Both the position numbers and the translations under genes were made by a program. The notes beneath the pieces are model-generated. The model ran no database searches and was not told the DNA's origin. It was given only the letters and a program-made list of their open reading frames with translations. From NCBI GenBank assembly GCA_026419775.2, contig JAOPGA020000840.1, positions 62,001 to 126,000 on the forward strand: 64,000 nucleotides of DNA. Direction: 5' to 3'. Positions 30,562 through 43,941 of this stretch are shown piece after piece (positions within the stretch are counted from its first letter, which is position 1; every line of letters begins with the position of its first letter). Source of the DNA: Acrasis kona. Taxonomy: Eukaryota > Heterolobosea > Eutetramitea > Acrasida > Acrasidae.

Positions 30562-30972
30562 TTACAGTGCATCTGCATCTTCTTCAAGCTGTCTTTCCTC
30601 CTCTGCGTCTCCCTCATCTAGTTCTTGTTGAACATCTTCTTCCAGCTCATTTAATTCTTCTTTCAGTTCTTCGACGTCTTCTAACTTATCCTCTACTTCT
30701 TGGATCATTTTGTTGAGCTCCTCATCACCTTCGCTATCTTCATCATCACTTCCTTCGTCACTTTGGCCCCCTCCGTCTTCATTGTCTCCTTCGTCTTGCG
30801 TTTGTTTTTTACGCTTGTTTTTCTTCTTCTTGCGTTTCTTTTCTTTTTTGTTTCCATCGCCATTCTCTACATCTTCTATTTCTTGTTCCTTTTCCTGCTT
30901 CTTTTTCTCTTCAACATCTTTCATTGACCTTGGTTCATCAGCATCGGTCTTTGTACAACCGTTGCCCATCAC
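30562..30972 (-). CDS. Acidic coiled-coil protein with probable N-myristoylation site
   Basis: The frame encodes 136 residues; translation probably starts at the second Met (30969), giving MGNGCTKTD. Gly2 followed by Cys5 is a classic myristoyl-plus-palmitoyl membrane anchor context. The rest is a charged tract: a Lys-rich stretch (KKEKKRKKKKNKRKK), an Asp/Glu/Gly stretch, and a Leu-heptad coiled coil (MIQEVEDKLEDVEELKEEL). Low complexity prevents family assignment. The stop is 21 bp from that of the convergent upstream gene. Confidence 0.55.
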   Translation of the reverse strand: MMGNGCTKTDADEPRSMKDVEEKKKQEKEQEIEDVENGDGNKKEKKRKKKKNKRKKQTQDEGDNEDGGGQSDEGSDDEDSEGDEELNKMIQEVEDKLEDVEELKEELNELEEDVQQELDEGDAEEERQLEEDADAL

Positions 30973-31102
30973 TGCGACGAACTATTATGTTCGCTCTTTA
31001 CTGCTAATAAGTCAACTTGCACTATATCATTTCGCGAAAAATTTAGACATCAAGATATTTTCCGGGATTATTATATTATGGACATTAATATTTATTGATA
31101 CA

Positions 31103-34100
31103 TTATCTTTTCTGTTTTTGGGGCGATTTTGGTTTCTTCTTGTTAGCTTCGGCAATAAGTTTTTGTTCTTGAGCCAATGCATCCGCTTGTGCTTTCCTTT
31201 CCGCTTCCCTCCTCTCAAATTCCTCCCTCTCCGCCTGCTTCCTCTCCTCTCTTCTTTGATTGGCAAGGTTTTCAATCTCTCTTTGTTTTTCTAAAAAATT
31301 TTGTTTCATTAAAAGTGTGAGTTGCGATAACTCTCCGTCGGTCGCATTCAGCCGCTCTACTTGTTTCGTTGACCAGTCCTCACGATTCTTTTTTTCGTTT
31401 TGTTTGCCATCATTGTCTTCATGTTGTGTGTCCTTAAAAGGAGGCTGACCCTGAGTGATGGCAGGTTCAATGTGGTTAAGCCATGAGTCTGGCAATCTTG
31501 TTAACCAAGTGGGATTATTGCTTGGAGCTTCCTTTCCTGTGACTTCTACTGATGACTTTTTGACTCCATTATCTTCTTTGGTTAATCCATCCTTCCGGTT
31601 TGATGCAGCCAGAAATGTTTTATACTTGAGGAATGTGTCCCTTAGTTCTTTGGCCTTTTCAAGTTTCCCTGGGTAATCCGACTCAATCTCCTCTAGAAGC
31701 GACTCTAACCTCTCCTTTTGGTCGTCCGTTCTTTCATACAAAACATTTGGACTGGTTGTGAAAATGGTCAACTGATAAGAAAAACCTTTTTCAGAAGAAC
31801 CACCACACGAGTCAGCAATATCACTAACGTCGACTTCAACTCTATCTTCATCGTCACTTAGCACATCATCATTATGATCTTCAACAATTGGATGCTTTTG
31901 GTTTTGTGGAATACGAAATGTTTCGGACTTGACAGCTTTCTTTGGAACAGCAGTTGAGGATGGTTTTGGTTGTTTAGGAGTGGAAGGAATTTTTGCTTTG
32001 GAAGGAGTTTGTACAGCAGAAGATGGAGTTTTTTTAACAATTGCAGCACCGGATGAACTCGGCTTCTTACCACTAGCAGTTGTACCCTTCTTTCTATCTT
32101 CAATCAAGTTGACTTCCTCCACCAAAACCTGTTCAGGTACCAAATTAGATTGAGCTTTATTTTCAATAAGATCTTTTTGACGTTGGCGCTCACTTTCAAT
32201 TTCATCTTGACTCATCAATAAACTTTTTTCTTGAATGCTGGATTTGAATGCGCTTTCAACTAGTGACAATCTCTTTTCAAAAATCTTCCTGCCATATTCT
32301 GCATCAATCTTTGCCGTTAAAACATAACACTTTTTGCATGCCTTGTCTATTGGTTGTAACATGATGCTAGGAAGGACAGCATGTCGACCATTATTACAAT
32401 GGTGTTCCCAAACCAACACAGGATCCAACTCATCCTCATAATAATACACTTGGAGAGTGGTAGGGATGAAATGGGATAAAGTCAGATACAAACACAAGTT
32501 GACCTCATCACCTGCTGTCACTCTATACCTAAACAACTCATTTTGGTCGTTTGGATAGTATTTACCGCGCAACATATTAGAAAAGATGTTTTCACTCGGA
32601 ACACCTTCTAGCTCACTAATACTTTTGTCGGATAATACTTTAATGCGTAGCCATCCCTCCCGAACAACCTTGTTAGGTTTTGCATAGCAAACAAGAGTGT
32701 AACTGCTTCCAGTCAGCTCAACAGGTAGTATTCTATCGCCAACATTGGCATCCTTCACTACCATGTTGTTTTCATTATTAATTAACAAGAACTCAATATT
32801 AGGAATTAAACTAGGATCTTCAAGAATCAGTTGAGCAGTAAAGGTTCTATCTTTTGAAGTTGGATCTGTATTATTGATATATTTCACAAACCACAACCTC
32901 CACTCATCAGGAACTTGGTGAGCGGGATAACAATCTTCATAGACGTTAACATTGGTATTTAATTGGGTGTCAAAAACATCATTCTGACTCCCTATCACAA
33001 CCTCACCACTACAAAACACCTCTAACAGGGTGTCATTTTTGTAATGTTCAAGATTTTCGAAGTTTACAAAATAAACACAACCATTCAAACAAGAAGACAA
33101 TTGAAAAGGATAAACACAATAATTAGAAGGCTTAAACTGATGCAACTGTTTAGTTTGAGCACTCCTCCAATGATAACTTTTTATTGTACATTCCAAATCA
33201 CTAACATTCGTTGTGACTGGTGGTGATGTCACTGACGACGATGACAATGGTTTCAATAACTTTGAAAACTTGAAAACTACATGAACGGGATCCTTTACAT
33301 CTAGAAATTGATTTTTAGAATTTGGCGCCGAAAGTACTTACAAAAACACAACGAATCAACAAGGTCTTCGCCATAGAGCGGTATTCTTCTTCCCATCAAA
33401 TTTGAAGTGTTGTACATGTTATAAATGTTATCAAACTTTTTCGAAAAGTCTTCGAATGAAATCCAAAAGTCAGTCAAGTAGGAATCAATAATTCTGTCCT
33501 GTACACAAAATCCTAACTCCTCTTCGAATTGAGCGTCCCATATGTTTGGATCGGTGTAGGAATAAAGTCCGGTATAACTATTAGTGTTAATCATGATTGA
33601 GCGATTGTACTTACTTTGCGTTTAAAGTGAACATTCGTAATAGAGTGTTGCCTCTGCATGTTTTTACTTGACGTATCACATGGGGTCTTTTTTGTAATCC
33701 GCATAATTCTGAAGGGTCTAGATCCGGTTTTACTGTGGCCATGATCATTTCTGATGTTGCTGATTGTTTGTATTGATCGCCTTGTTCAATGTTACAAATG
33801 TGTTTGATTAGACTAAAGCTTGATTCTTGTTGTTGTATTTGAGAAAGTGAGTTTGTAATGTTTTGAAGCGTTTGAAGCGGCACACAAGTTGGCGTTACGC
33901 GTGGTACATAACCACCACAAAGCGTTCCAAATATCCAAAGTGCGTCATTAAACACCAGATGCTCATTTCTAAAAATGTGAAAATGATGTGAATAAAAATA
34001 CATACCCTTCGGAAAGTACCAGTAGGGCTTTCATCAAAATAGCGGGCCAGTACTCCTTTTTTTGTGTGATGCAAAATAATACCTTTCCGTTCTTGTCTTG

Positions 34101-35021
34101 TGGCAGAACGTCGTCAATGGCAACAATGCGTTCCTCTCCCATGTAAAACAATTTCACATAGTATTTTGAACTAATGCGAGGCAAGTAGTCACTATTTTCT
34201 TGTTTCGGATATATTCTTTCCCACAAGTAACTTCCGATGGGTATGAGATGTTTGTAATTCCATATTAATGATATTGCAGTCATGAAGGATTGATTCCACT
34301 CTCCCTTATCGGTGAGTGGTACAAAGTTGTAGTACTTGTAGTAGTCTTCATACATTTGCTGTTCTGTTTCTTGATCTAAGGGTAATGGTATGGAAATGTC
34401 TTCTTGAGGGTAGACTTCCTCAGACTCGGACTCCAAGCTGTTTGTTTTTCCACGACTTTTCGCAGGGGGTGTTTTTGTTTTGAGACGTTGCGTTGGTGGG
34501 ATTGATTTCTTTTTCTTCTCATCTTCGCTCAAAAGTGATCTCTTTTTTTTGTACTCCTCAAAGTATGGATTTGTAGGGAACGATTTTCTAACAAGAAGAG
34601 GCTTTTTCTTTTTTTGTAATGATTTCCACTCTCTGAGGTAAACATGAAATTGAGGTAGGTCGGGTTCATAAGGTTCAGCTTCAATGTTAACCTTGACTGG
34701 AACCTCAATGTTTGCGACAGAGCCTCGCGTATCCAATTTTCTTGGTCTTTTATCAACCTCTTGCGATTCAGCAAGAAGATTCGGATTTGCATCTTCATCA
34801 ACTAATTGCTGAACCAATTCAACATCCCATTTTTGAAATTTACATTCAGGATCGTTTATTGTCTTGCTAGATATTAATTCTGCTTGCTTCGTTACTGGCT
34901 TCAATGGAACATTTTTAGCATTTTTAGCATTTTTTTTCGGTTCCGCTGCTTTATTGTGCCTAGATTTTGGTCTCGCGCCAGAAGATGGTGTGGTAGACCT
35001 CTTCTTTGATGGAGAAGACAT
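31103..35021 (-). CDS. Androglobin-like protein with inactive calpain-like domain
   Basis: Complement join 31103..33300, 33342..33577, 33615..33968, 34006..35021 gives 1267 residues; introns of 41, 37 and 37 nt all match phase. A basic disordered N-terminus leads to a calpain-like fold (about 225-520): GEWNQSF (240-246) sits where calpains have the catalytic Cys block, but the Cys is absent; KYYVKLFYMGEERIVAIDDVLP and FWISFEDFSKKFDNIY also match the fold. Beta-sandwich segments, Lys/Pro linkers and a C-terminal coiled coil (EERKQAEREEFERREAERKA) follow. This order suits androglobin, a flagellum-associated calpain-globin chimera; I could not identify the globin part with confidence. A structural ciliary role is inferred. 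Confidence 0.6.
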
Positions 35022-35162
35022 CCAGCTTCTCTAGCACAGTATGAAAACAAAGTATATTGTAAATTATGGCGGACTCTGCTCGAACCAATCAAGCAACGAA
35101 TAATAAGGAAGGCCTAGTTTACATCGACGATCAGCTAAATTGATTTTTCCTCTCCAATACTG
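35022..35162. promoter_or_regulatory. 141-bp divergent promoter region
   Basis: The androglobin-like gene (minus) and the MAP kinase (plus) start 141 bp apart, so they may share regulatory sequence. No motif was identified. Confidence 0.35.
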
Positions 35163-36425
<1,263 letters not shown>

Positions 36426-36444
36426 ATAATAAAATGTGTTTTAT

Positions 36445-38786
36445 TTAATACAATTTGTTTATTGGCTTTGTAATATTTGACAATATAAAGTCTAAACATT
36501 GGCTATCTGGTATGCTTGGACCACTCCTATCAGGAATCGATGAACTGGACGCTGTGCTTAATGCTGGAGAAGCGGCCCTAGAATGGTCTTCTTTGAGATT
36601 TTTTGAGGGGGACTTTGTTGTTTTTTGTCTTGATTTTGGTTTGGGTTCTGGGACCTTCTTTTTAGATTTCGGTTCTTCATCCGACTCAGGGTGAAGTAAT
36701 GTTTTAAGTTCGGGATAGTAGCTATCAGCACCAAACTTCCTCATTACAGTGCTCAACATATTACTCTCTTCCTTTTTAAATGTCGGTGTCTTAATCGAAG
36801 CCCTCGATGCGGCTTCCTCCAACCTTGTAGTTGGAGATTTCCCAGATTTGACAGTTTGAGAAAGTATATCCTCTAGGCTGTAGTTTGTATTTATTGGATA
36901 ATACTGTTCTAATTCATCCGTCGTCAGTGATCCCAGTGGGTGATACGTCCTCTGAATATTATTGTTGATGGGTCCATCATCGCTTTTTAGCTCCTCTATA
37001 CTCTGCGAGTTACTAAATGTCCTGAAGACAACATATGGCTCTCTCTTCTGCTCCTTCTTTTTTTCTTCGACTAAATTTATTAGAACTCGTGGTCAGCTAA
37101 GCAACATACTAATTAATTCGAACAAAATATTTTGATTTTTCGACGCCAAATAGTATTCTGCATCAAATTCATTTAAAACATGGGGCTTCAAAGGAACAAT
37201 CTTTCCATTGTATTCTGATACAGGAACATAGTACCTTTCACCTGATGTATTATTTTTTATATTATTCAAGACATGAGTTGGATCTATATACAACTTTTCT
37301 GAAGCACTTTCTTGATTTTGATTTAATTGAGCCAAGGTAAAATCAATAGGACATCGTTCAGACGTGTACACATCTACTGGGGTGAGGCCAACAGTCTTAT
37401 GTCCAACCATTTTATAATATACAGGAACCTTCAGCTTCAAGATGTCAAAGTCCTTGAAAGTAGGATCAGGAACTCTTTGCAAAAAATTTGGAGCTATCGA
37501 CTGTGATGATTGAACAATTGGAAAGCTATCAATTTTCATTAAAGAGAGATCTAACGGCAATATAGTTAACTGCGAATTATTCTCGCACAAATCTAAAATA
37601 TCTTTGGATGTGGGTTCTATCAACTTCGGTGGTTGCACTACTGCTGCTACGGGTGTAGTGGCAGTCTTTTTAGTTTTTTCATCCTTTTTTACTTTCTGTA
37701 CAGCAGTGTTGATGACCAATTCAACTTTCTTTTCCTCGACTGGAACTTCAACAGGGGCCTCATCTGCTGAATCGTTCAACCTTACTCCAAATAAAGTGCC
37801 GTCTTCTAGAATTTCTCTGACTATACTTTCTTTGTACTGCTGATTTACTATAGGTTTTTCGCCTGGTTTAGCTTCAGTTTTCTTTCTCTCTCTGTGACCT
37901 TCACGCTCTTGTAGAGTTTTTTTAAGTGTAGTCATTTCGCGATCCTGAAGGACTTGATGTACCTGCTCTTCAGTCATGGCGTCATCTCCGATAGATTTGA
38001 ACCATTTAATTTCTTTTGCTTGTTGGTCACTTTGAAAATCTCTAGCTAGTTTCTCTAGCTCTAATTCCTTCGACTTTTTAGCCTGAATCCTTTCAGCCTG
38101 TTCCTCATCAAGTATTGTAGTGCCCCAAACCTTACTTTTGAGTATATCATTGGATAGTTTAGATTTCAAGGTCGAAGCAGATTTTACTGTTCTATTGGTG
38201 GGAGAAGCCACTTCATTTTTTTTCATTCTATATTTATTAGTTTTTATGGAGTAATAATGTTGCAATACTTGAATTGAGTTAGTGACTTGTTTAAATCTAT
38301 TTTAGTGTGATCAGGAATTTTTTTTTGTGTTAGCCGTAGGCTTGTTGTCAATTCGTAAGAATTAATTTGAGTTGGGCTTATCGACAAGCTTTGATTAGAT
38401 TGCTTTGTCTCTTGTAAGTCGTTTGGCTTTGTTTGGTTCAGACTCGTATCAGTTTTAATTGGATAAGCTTCCATTGGAACGTGTAAAATTGAATCCTCCG
38501 ACATGACAGTAAAGCTTTCTTCGTATTGTTTAAATTCTTTCGCATTAAATGTAACAAAAACACTTTCAGACATTCCTGCTGACACCTTTCCTCTTTTCTG
38601 ATAATTTATCTTCCAATTTGATGACTTCGGAGCAATCACGTGCAATCTTCTGGGTTGCCCATCTGTGGATGTGTTGATGATATTTACAACAGAGGTGAAA
38701 TCTGTGTTTAGTTGATCGAATTCTATGGTTAATTTCGAAGGATTTGCTTGGAAACTCAGCGTCGAGTGACCTTCACTGTCATCCAT
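36445..38786 (-). CDS. CFAP221/PCDP1-like ASH-domain protein (candidate central-pair component)
   Basis: Complement join 36445..37070, 37110..38227, 38269..38786 gives 753 residues; introns of 39 and 41 nt match phase. The N-terminal 110 residues form an ASH/MSP-like immunoglobulin domain (TSVVNIINTSTDGQPRRLHVIAP, SVFVTFNAKEFKQYEESF). The middle is helical and charged (ERIQAKKSKELELEKLARD). Conserved-looking blocks follow: VYYKMVGHKTVGLTPVDVY, RYYVPVSEYNGKIVPLKPHVL and YHPLGSLTTDELEQYYP. CFAP221 has this order and a similar size (about 840 in humans) and sits in the C1d projection. The family name is moderately certain. A non-ATG extension to 38822 is possible. The stop is 19 bp from that of the MAP kinase. 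Confidence 0.55.
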
Positions 38787-38822
38787 TTTGTAAAAAACTG
38801 GCGGACTAATGCTGTCAACCAA

Positions 38823-39304
38823 TTTTGTTTCAAACTTTTTCTTTAGAAAAAATTATTACCAATCCACTAACAACATGTAAGTCAGGACGATGATTCAATA
38901 GATAGAACTTGGACTAGAACAGTTAAATATAAAAAATAGAACTTCACGATAAGAAAATGTGCTCCTTAAAGGTTGCAACAACAGTGGGTAGGCAATGTAT
39001 TTAAACTATGGATATCTTTGGCAATAAAAATATAACCAAAGCAATAAAGAAATTTTGATTTGTTTCTTATCAATATCTTTTTATTTCTTGATTAGATGTG
39101 GCATCTCAGTGTGGCGACATCGGACTTTTGCTATTATTTCTTTTCTTACTACCCAACGTTGCATCGCCGTTTCAATTAATTTATACATTCATCCTATTAG
39201 AATTGGACAACTGGGGTGGTATCGGAGCAATTACGAACCTGACTCTGCGTCATTGGTGAAAAAAGATCCCTATAATTGTAACATTGATTGAGACACAATA
39301 ACGA
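38823..39304. other. Intergenic region upstream of KUP gene
   Basis: About 480 bp between divergent genes. A 78-codon plus-strand frame (39055-39291) has no ATG-proximal coding character and is not supported. Nothing else is recognised. Confidence 0.35.
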
Positions 39305-41623
39305 ATGAACATCTCAGACGAGGAGTTAGAGAGTGTTGGTAACGGAATCCAAATCTCTGGTTTGGAAGATACCCGCACCAGCACGGACAGCACTCGTATC
39401 GTCCCATCTGTTTCTATGATGAATTTCATATCAACAGACGAAAACGACAAACCAAACGAATTCATAAAAGGTTGCGACGAAGCTGCCATCGACGCAGATC
39501 TAGCAGAAGAGGAGAAGCACGCCCATTCAGATAGCGGACAGCCATTATTGAAAAAAATACTAAATCTCTCCGTTCTTACTGTGGGTGCCGTCGGAGTTGT
39601 ATATGGTGACGCCACTACTTGTCCACTGTACACGAATGGAGCCATTTTTTCACTGTTCCATGGAAATCATGAGGTACCAAACGAAGATGACATACTTGGT
39701 GCATTGTCAACAACCATATACGGCACCATTCTCATCATTTGCATCAAGTACGGAATCTTCATGTTGGAGATGGACAATAATGGAGAAGGAGGCATTTTGG
39801 CGCTGACTTCTCTCGTTCCACACTACAAGAAGAGCGACGGACTTTTAAAATACATTTTTTACGTGGTTGTAGTCGTGGTTTCGCTTTTAGGATCCGCAAT
39901 CTTTTTAGCCACCGGTGTCATTGCGCCTCCAGTCGGAGTCTTGTCTGCCATCGAAGGTCTTAAATCAGATACACCCACAGCGATGGACAATTGGGTCGTT
40001 CCCATCTCTGCCATCATTCTTATACTGCTGTTCATGTGTCAACGCTTCGGAACGGCCAAAGTCGGTCTCTTGTTCGGACCCATCATGGTTGTGTGGTGCT
40101 TTGCCATCTCTGGTGTTGGAATCTACAATATAGCACAGAACCCTGCAGTGTTCGCCGCCTTCAATCCTGGTTGCATAGTAAGTGTGATGCATGCGATCCG
40201 TCACTAACAGTCAAAGTTTAAATTACTAGATAACAGAGGATGGACCGGAGTTAAAATGTTATCCGGTGTCATCTTGTCCCTATCTGGTGCGGAACCAATG
40301 TATGGAGATTTGGGTCACTTTGGAAAGCTTCCCATGCGTCTATCGTGGTACATTTTTGCATTCCCAGCGGTGATCCTATGTTACATGGGACAGGCAGCAT
40401 TCTTGTTGAAGGAACCAAAGTACTTCACCAATGCCTTTTACGCATCACTACCAACTCCAGTGTACTGGCCCATGTTCATCTTGGCAACATTAGGAACCAT
40501 CATTGCAGCACAGGCCATGATCACCGGAACGTTCAGCATCGTAGCAGCAGCAGCACAAATGGACTTCTTCCCAAAGACCAAACTATACTACACCAGCACT
40601 CACGCCGGTCAAATCTACATTCCGTCGGTCAACTGGGCATTGATGGTGGCATGCATCGGATCCATGATCATTTTACCAGACTCTGAAGAATTGGCGGAAT
40701 CTTACTGCATTGCGGTGGCCGCCGTGTTGTTGATCACCGCCGTCCTGTACATTGCTGCCATGTTCGTGAGCAGCACCAGGGCCAAATGGATCAGATGGTT
40801 GCTTGCAGCAGCATTCATCGTTGCGTTCATGCCCACGTTAACATTCTTCATGATCGGTAATTTACCAAAATTAGCAACCTACGGATGGTTCCCAGCAGCA
40901 ATCTCTGCCGTACTATTCATCGTGATGATGGCGTGGTGGTTGGGCCAACAACGATTCTATCAGAGCAACGGAAGCGACTTGATCACAACGTTCGATGAGT
41001 TCCGCAACAAGTACGAAGACGTCAACAGGGTGCAAGGAAACGTCGGAGTGTTTTATTCCAACGCGAACGGCGTGCCGAGTTATGCCGCCAAATACATTCA
41101 GCTCATGCAGACGCTTCCAGAGACCATCGTGTTTTTGAACATTCGTTTCTATCAGGTGCCTGTGGTCAAGGAAAAGTATCGCGTCAGCGTTAAAAAGTTA
41201 CACAAGAACATGTACAGAGTGACCGCTCGTTATGGATTTTTGGAGGGTATCGAAATGAACATACCAGAGGTGATTCGCAAGGCTGGATTTGCGGTGAGCG
41301 ATACTTTGAATCAAGTCGGAGACGTGAGCAAGGATGCATTGAACGGAGAAGTCGAGATTACTGGAGTGGGCAGCGATGACGAGGATATCGTGAAGCATCG
41401 CAAGATGACCAAGTCGGCCAGTCGATACGTGTTGCCTCAAGGTCCCTTGTGTGCTTATTTCGTTCCTAGTTACAATTTGAAGGTCAACCAGAAGGAATGG
41501 TTCTTTGTGAGATATCCAAAGAATGTTTATATTTTTATGCAACGCAATAGTTTGTCCATCACTCATTCGTTCCAAATTCCTGTTGATTTGATGATTGAGT
41601 TGGGAACAGTGGTTTATATTTGA
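39305..41623 (+). CDS. KUP/HAK/KT-family potassium transporter
   Basis: Two exons. The best in-phase model is 39305..40181 joined to 40230..41623 (756 residues); a stronger GTAAGT donor 4 nt upstream would break the frame, so the exact donor is uncertain. After an acidic N-terminus (about 80 residues), the first helix begins LSVLTVGAVGVVYGDATTCPLY, the equivalent of the family's 'GvVYGDiGTSPLY'. Later blocks are NNGEGGILALTSLV and GAEPMYGDLGHFGKLPMRLSW. About 12 membrane helices precede a cytosolic C-terminal region of about 200 residues. The protein mediates proton-coupled K+ uptake. TC rather than TS in the first motif is a minor deviation. Confidence 0.9.
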
Positions 41624-41637
41624 ATTAAAAAAGGTTT

Positions 41638-42507
41638 TTATTTTACATTGTGAATGATTTGTCTCTTGTGATTGTAAATGATCGAGGAGTGTGTTTCTTC
41701 TTTGAAGATGTAAATGTTTGAGTTGGTGACTGATTGTGACATTTTGTGACCCATTGCTGCTGGTGTGATGTCGTCCTTATCTCCATAATAAAAGTTAACG
41801 TGTTGGCATTGAACTTCCTTGAGACTGAATCCCCACTCTGCTACAAAAAGCTTTGACTCATGCACGTACGCTTCGGATCCTTGTGAAAAACTTTCTTTGA
41901 ATGCTTTGGCAAAGTCATTGGTGAATTGATCGTCCTGCATGACTTTCTTGTCCACTTCACAAGTTGCAGATTTCCTAAAAATGTCAGCAAGGTCTGGTTT
42001 TTTGGAAAGTGGTAAATATAATGTGTTTATGAAGGGACGAATTATGAACGGAGTCCAAGTCGTGAAGAAGAAGGTGACCTTTTGTCCAAAGCACATTCCA
42101 TCCAATCCCATAGACTGAGGACCCATGCCTGCTACGATTGCGACGCTCTTTAATTGTGTTGGTGAGAAATGTCTTGCGCATGCTAGTGCATATGCTGTCC
42201 CTCCTGAAACTGCAATCATACTGAACTGTTCAATCTTTAGGTGATCAAGTAGCTCTGAAACGTCTTTAGGCCAATCTAGTACCGTACGATTATCTTGAAA
42301 AGTGGATAAACCAAATCCTGGTCTGTCGATAGATATAATGCGTACGTTCTCATCAGTGTCCCACAAGGCTGCTTCCAGCCTCGACGATGGTGTTCCGTGG
42401 CAGTAAATGATGGGATAGCTGTCGGATGGTCCGTATTGTGCAAACCCTATTTTACGACCATCACTCAGTGTATAGATTTGGTTTAGTTGTGTTTGTTCTA
42501 CCTCCAT
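41638..42507 (-). CDS. Alpha/beta-hydrolase
   Basis: A single exon of 289 residues. The fold is clear: IIYCHGTPSSRLEAALW for the oxyanion loop, DRPGFGLS after strand 4, and IAVSGGTAYALACA with the nucleophile Ser in the elbow; a candidate acid residue lies in YYGDKDDITP and a His in KEETHSS. The substrate is unknown; similar proteins are esterases or lipases. There is no signal peptide. The stop is only 14 bp from the KUP stop (convergent pair). Confidence 0.9.
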   Translation of the reverse strand: MEVEQTQLNQIYTLSDGRKIGFAQYGPSDSYPIIYCHGTPSSRLEAALWDTDENVRIISIDRPGFGLSTFQDNRTVLDWPKDVSELLDHLKIEQFSMIAVSGGTAYALACARHFSPTQLKSVAIVAGMGPQSMGLDGMCFGQKVTFFFTTWTPFIIRPFINTLYLPLSKKPDLADIFRKSATCEVDKKVMQDDQFTNDFAKAFKESFSQGSEAYVHESKLFVAEWGFSLKEVQCQHVNFYYGDKDDITPAAMGHKMSQSVTNSNIYIFKEETHSSIIYNHKRQIIHNVK

Positions 42508-42854
42508 GAAGGTGCAACAATATGTTTGTTATTTTCGGTTTGGATCGATTTTTGGTTGTACCTTTTATACCAATACTTCAATTGAACTTGTTTATCTGCT
42601 TCAATTGAAGATTGAAAATAAGATTCGGAAACATTTGTTAAGATGACTGTCATCTTTATTGTAATCCAGGTGAGATATCTAATTGTCAAGTGAGAATTAA
42701 ATTGTCAAGTGAGGAGCCTCCTATTCGCAATAAGATTGGACTTTCGACTTTGCAAAGATTAAAAAGATACATAAGTATTGAAGTTTTGTTAATTTACACA
42801 ATAAAGCAATCCAAACTTTGATGTTTTAAATCCGTTCATTTTTTATTTTGTACA

Positions 42855-43685
42855 TTATGATATTAATATTTCATAGTCTTCGTCGTCATCAAAGTCGCTC
42901 ATAACCGCATGAGGCCTGTCATCTATAAACACATCATCATCTACATCAATTACGTTGTTTGGTGTTGGGGTCGGAATCTCGTCCAAGTCCACCACCAGTG
43001 TAGGTTTCTCCTTCGGAATCTCAAACACCACGACATGTGTTGATTGATCTTTCGCTGCAGAAAAGTTTAAGTGATGGGTCAATGTCATTGGGTTGTGGTT
43101 AAGGGATGGCTTGAAATGCACGCCTACTTGTACAAGGAATGTTCCCCACCCAGATCTATGTAAACAAAAAGGAGCTTTTCTTAATGTCACAAAGTTGGGT
43201 TCAAATGTAGGGTGAAGGTTAACATCAATGTGAGATATATAGTCCTTGGATTGGTCCTGTTGGTCGTTAATGTGTTCATCGCTCATTGTTACAAACAATG
43301 TCCACTTGTGATTTATTAACTTTCCACCCTCGATGACTTGAGAATGTTCATTTCCTATATGTATTCTCTTTCTTACAGTATTGAATGTACTAGCTAGCCT
43401 TCTCTCCTCCTCTATTTCAGCCACTCGCTCCGCATACTCATCTTTAAAAACGATGGTAAGCAGTTCTTTTAGCATTGCATTTGGTCTAAGATCTTCAGCA
43501 TTTAGAAATGATACATCGCTTCTACACAATGGACATATTCTTCTTGGTTGTTTTAAAACATTTTCCATGCACGTTTTGCAGAAAGAGTGCGAGCATGGTA
43601 GTGCAACTGGCTCTACAATCAGCTTTAAACACACTATGCAATTAAAATTATCGGCTTTGATGTTATTCCCATTCGTTGTTTCCAT
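42855..43685 (-). CDS. RING finger-YEATS domain fusion protein
   Basis: A single exon of 276 residues. Residues 16-54 are a C3HC4 RING: Cys16/19, Cys31-His33, Cys36/39, Cys51/54 (CIVCLKLIVEPVALPCSHSF...CPLC). Residues about 105-225 match a YEATS domain: NHKWTLFVTMSDEH, IDVNLHPTFEPNFVTLRKAPF, then HRSGWGTFLVQVGVHF and LTHHLNF. YEATS domains read acyl-lysine on histones; RING domains recruit E2 ubiquitin enzymes. The tail is very acidic (DFDDDEDYE). The fusion suggests chromatin-targeted ubiquitination, which is inference. No recognised architecture precisely like this is recalled from animals or fungi. Confidence 0.85.
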   Translation of the reverse strand: METTNGNNIKADNFNCIVCLKLIVEPVALPCSHSFCKTCMENVLKQPRRICPLCRSDVSFLNAEDLRPNAMLKELLTIVFKDEYAERVAEIEEERRLASTFNTVRKRIHIGNEHSQVIEGGKLINHKWTLFVTMSDEHINDQQDQSKDYISHIDVNLHPTFEPNFVTLRKAPFCLHRSGWGTFLVQVGVHFKPSLNHNPMTLTHHLNFSAAKDQSTHVVVFEIPKEKPTLVVDLDEIPTPTPNNVIDVDDDVFIDDRPHAVMSDFDDDEDYEILIS

Positions 43686-43941
43686 TAGAGTTCAGTTTTT
43701 AAAAATAATAATAATGCTCATTGTAAGGAACTGTCAACACATCCCCACAAACAATTCAGTAAAAACAATATGATAACAGTACATCTTGTAGATCAGTGTT
43801 GCTCGAAAATTAATAAGGCTTATTAATAACTCATTGATAACATGAGTGTGTTACATGTCGCGGAGTTTGTTTCAAGATCCACTTTAGAGCTTCCCCTTAG
43901 TTGGCTAACTATTTGTAAATCGGATAAATTAAAATCAAAAC

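Noticed and set aside
30710..31294. Long Ser/Phe-rich plus-strand frame
   Set aside because: Opposite-strand shadow of the charged coiled-coil gene and of the androglobin-like C-terminus.
39055..39291. 78-codon plus-strand frame before the KUP gene
   Set aside because: No coding character or family; it lies in the KUP upstream region.
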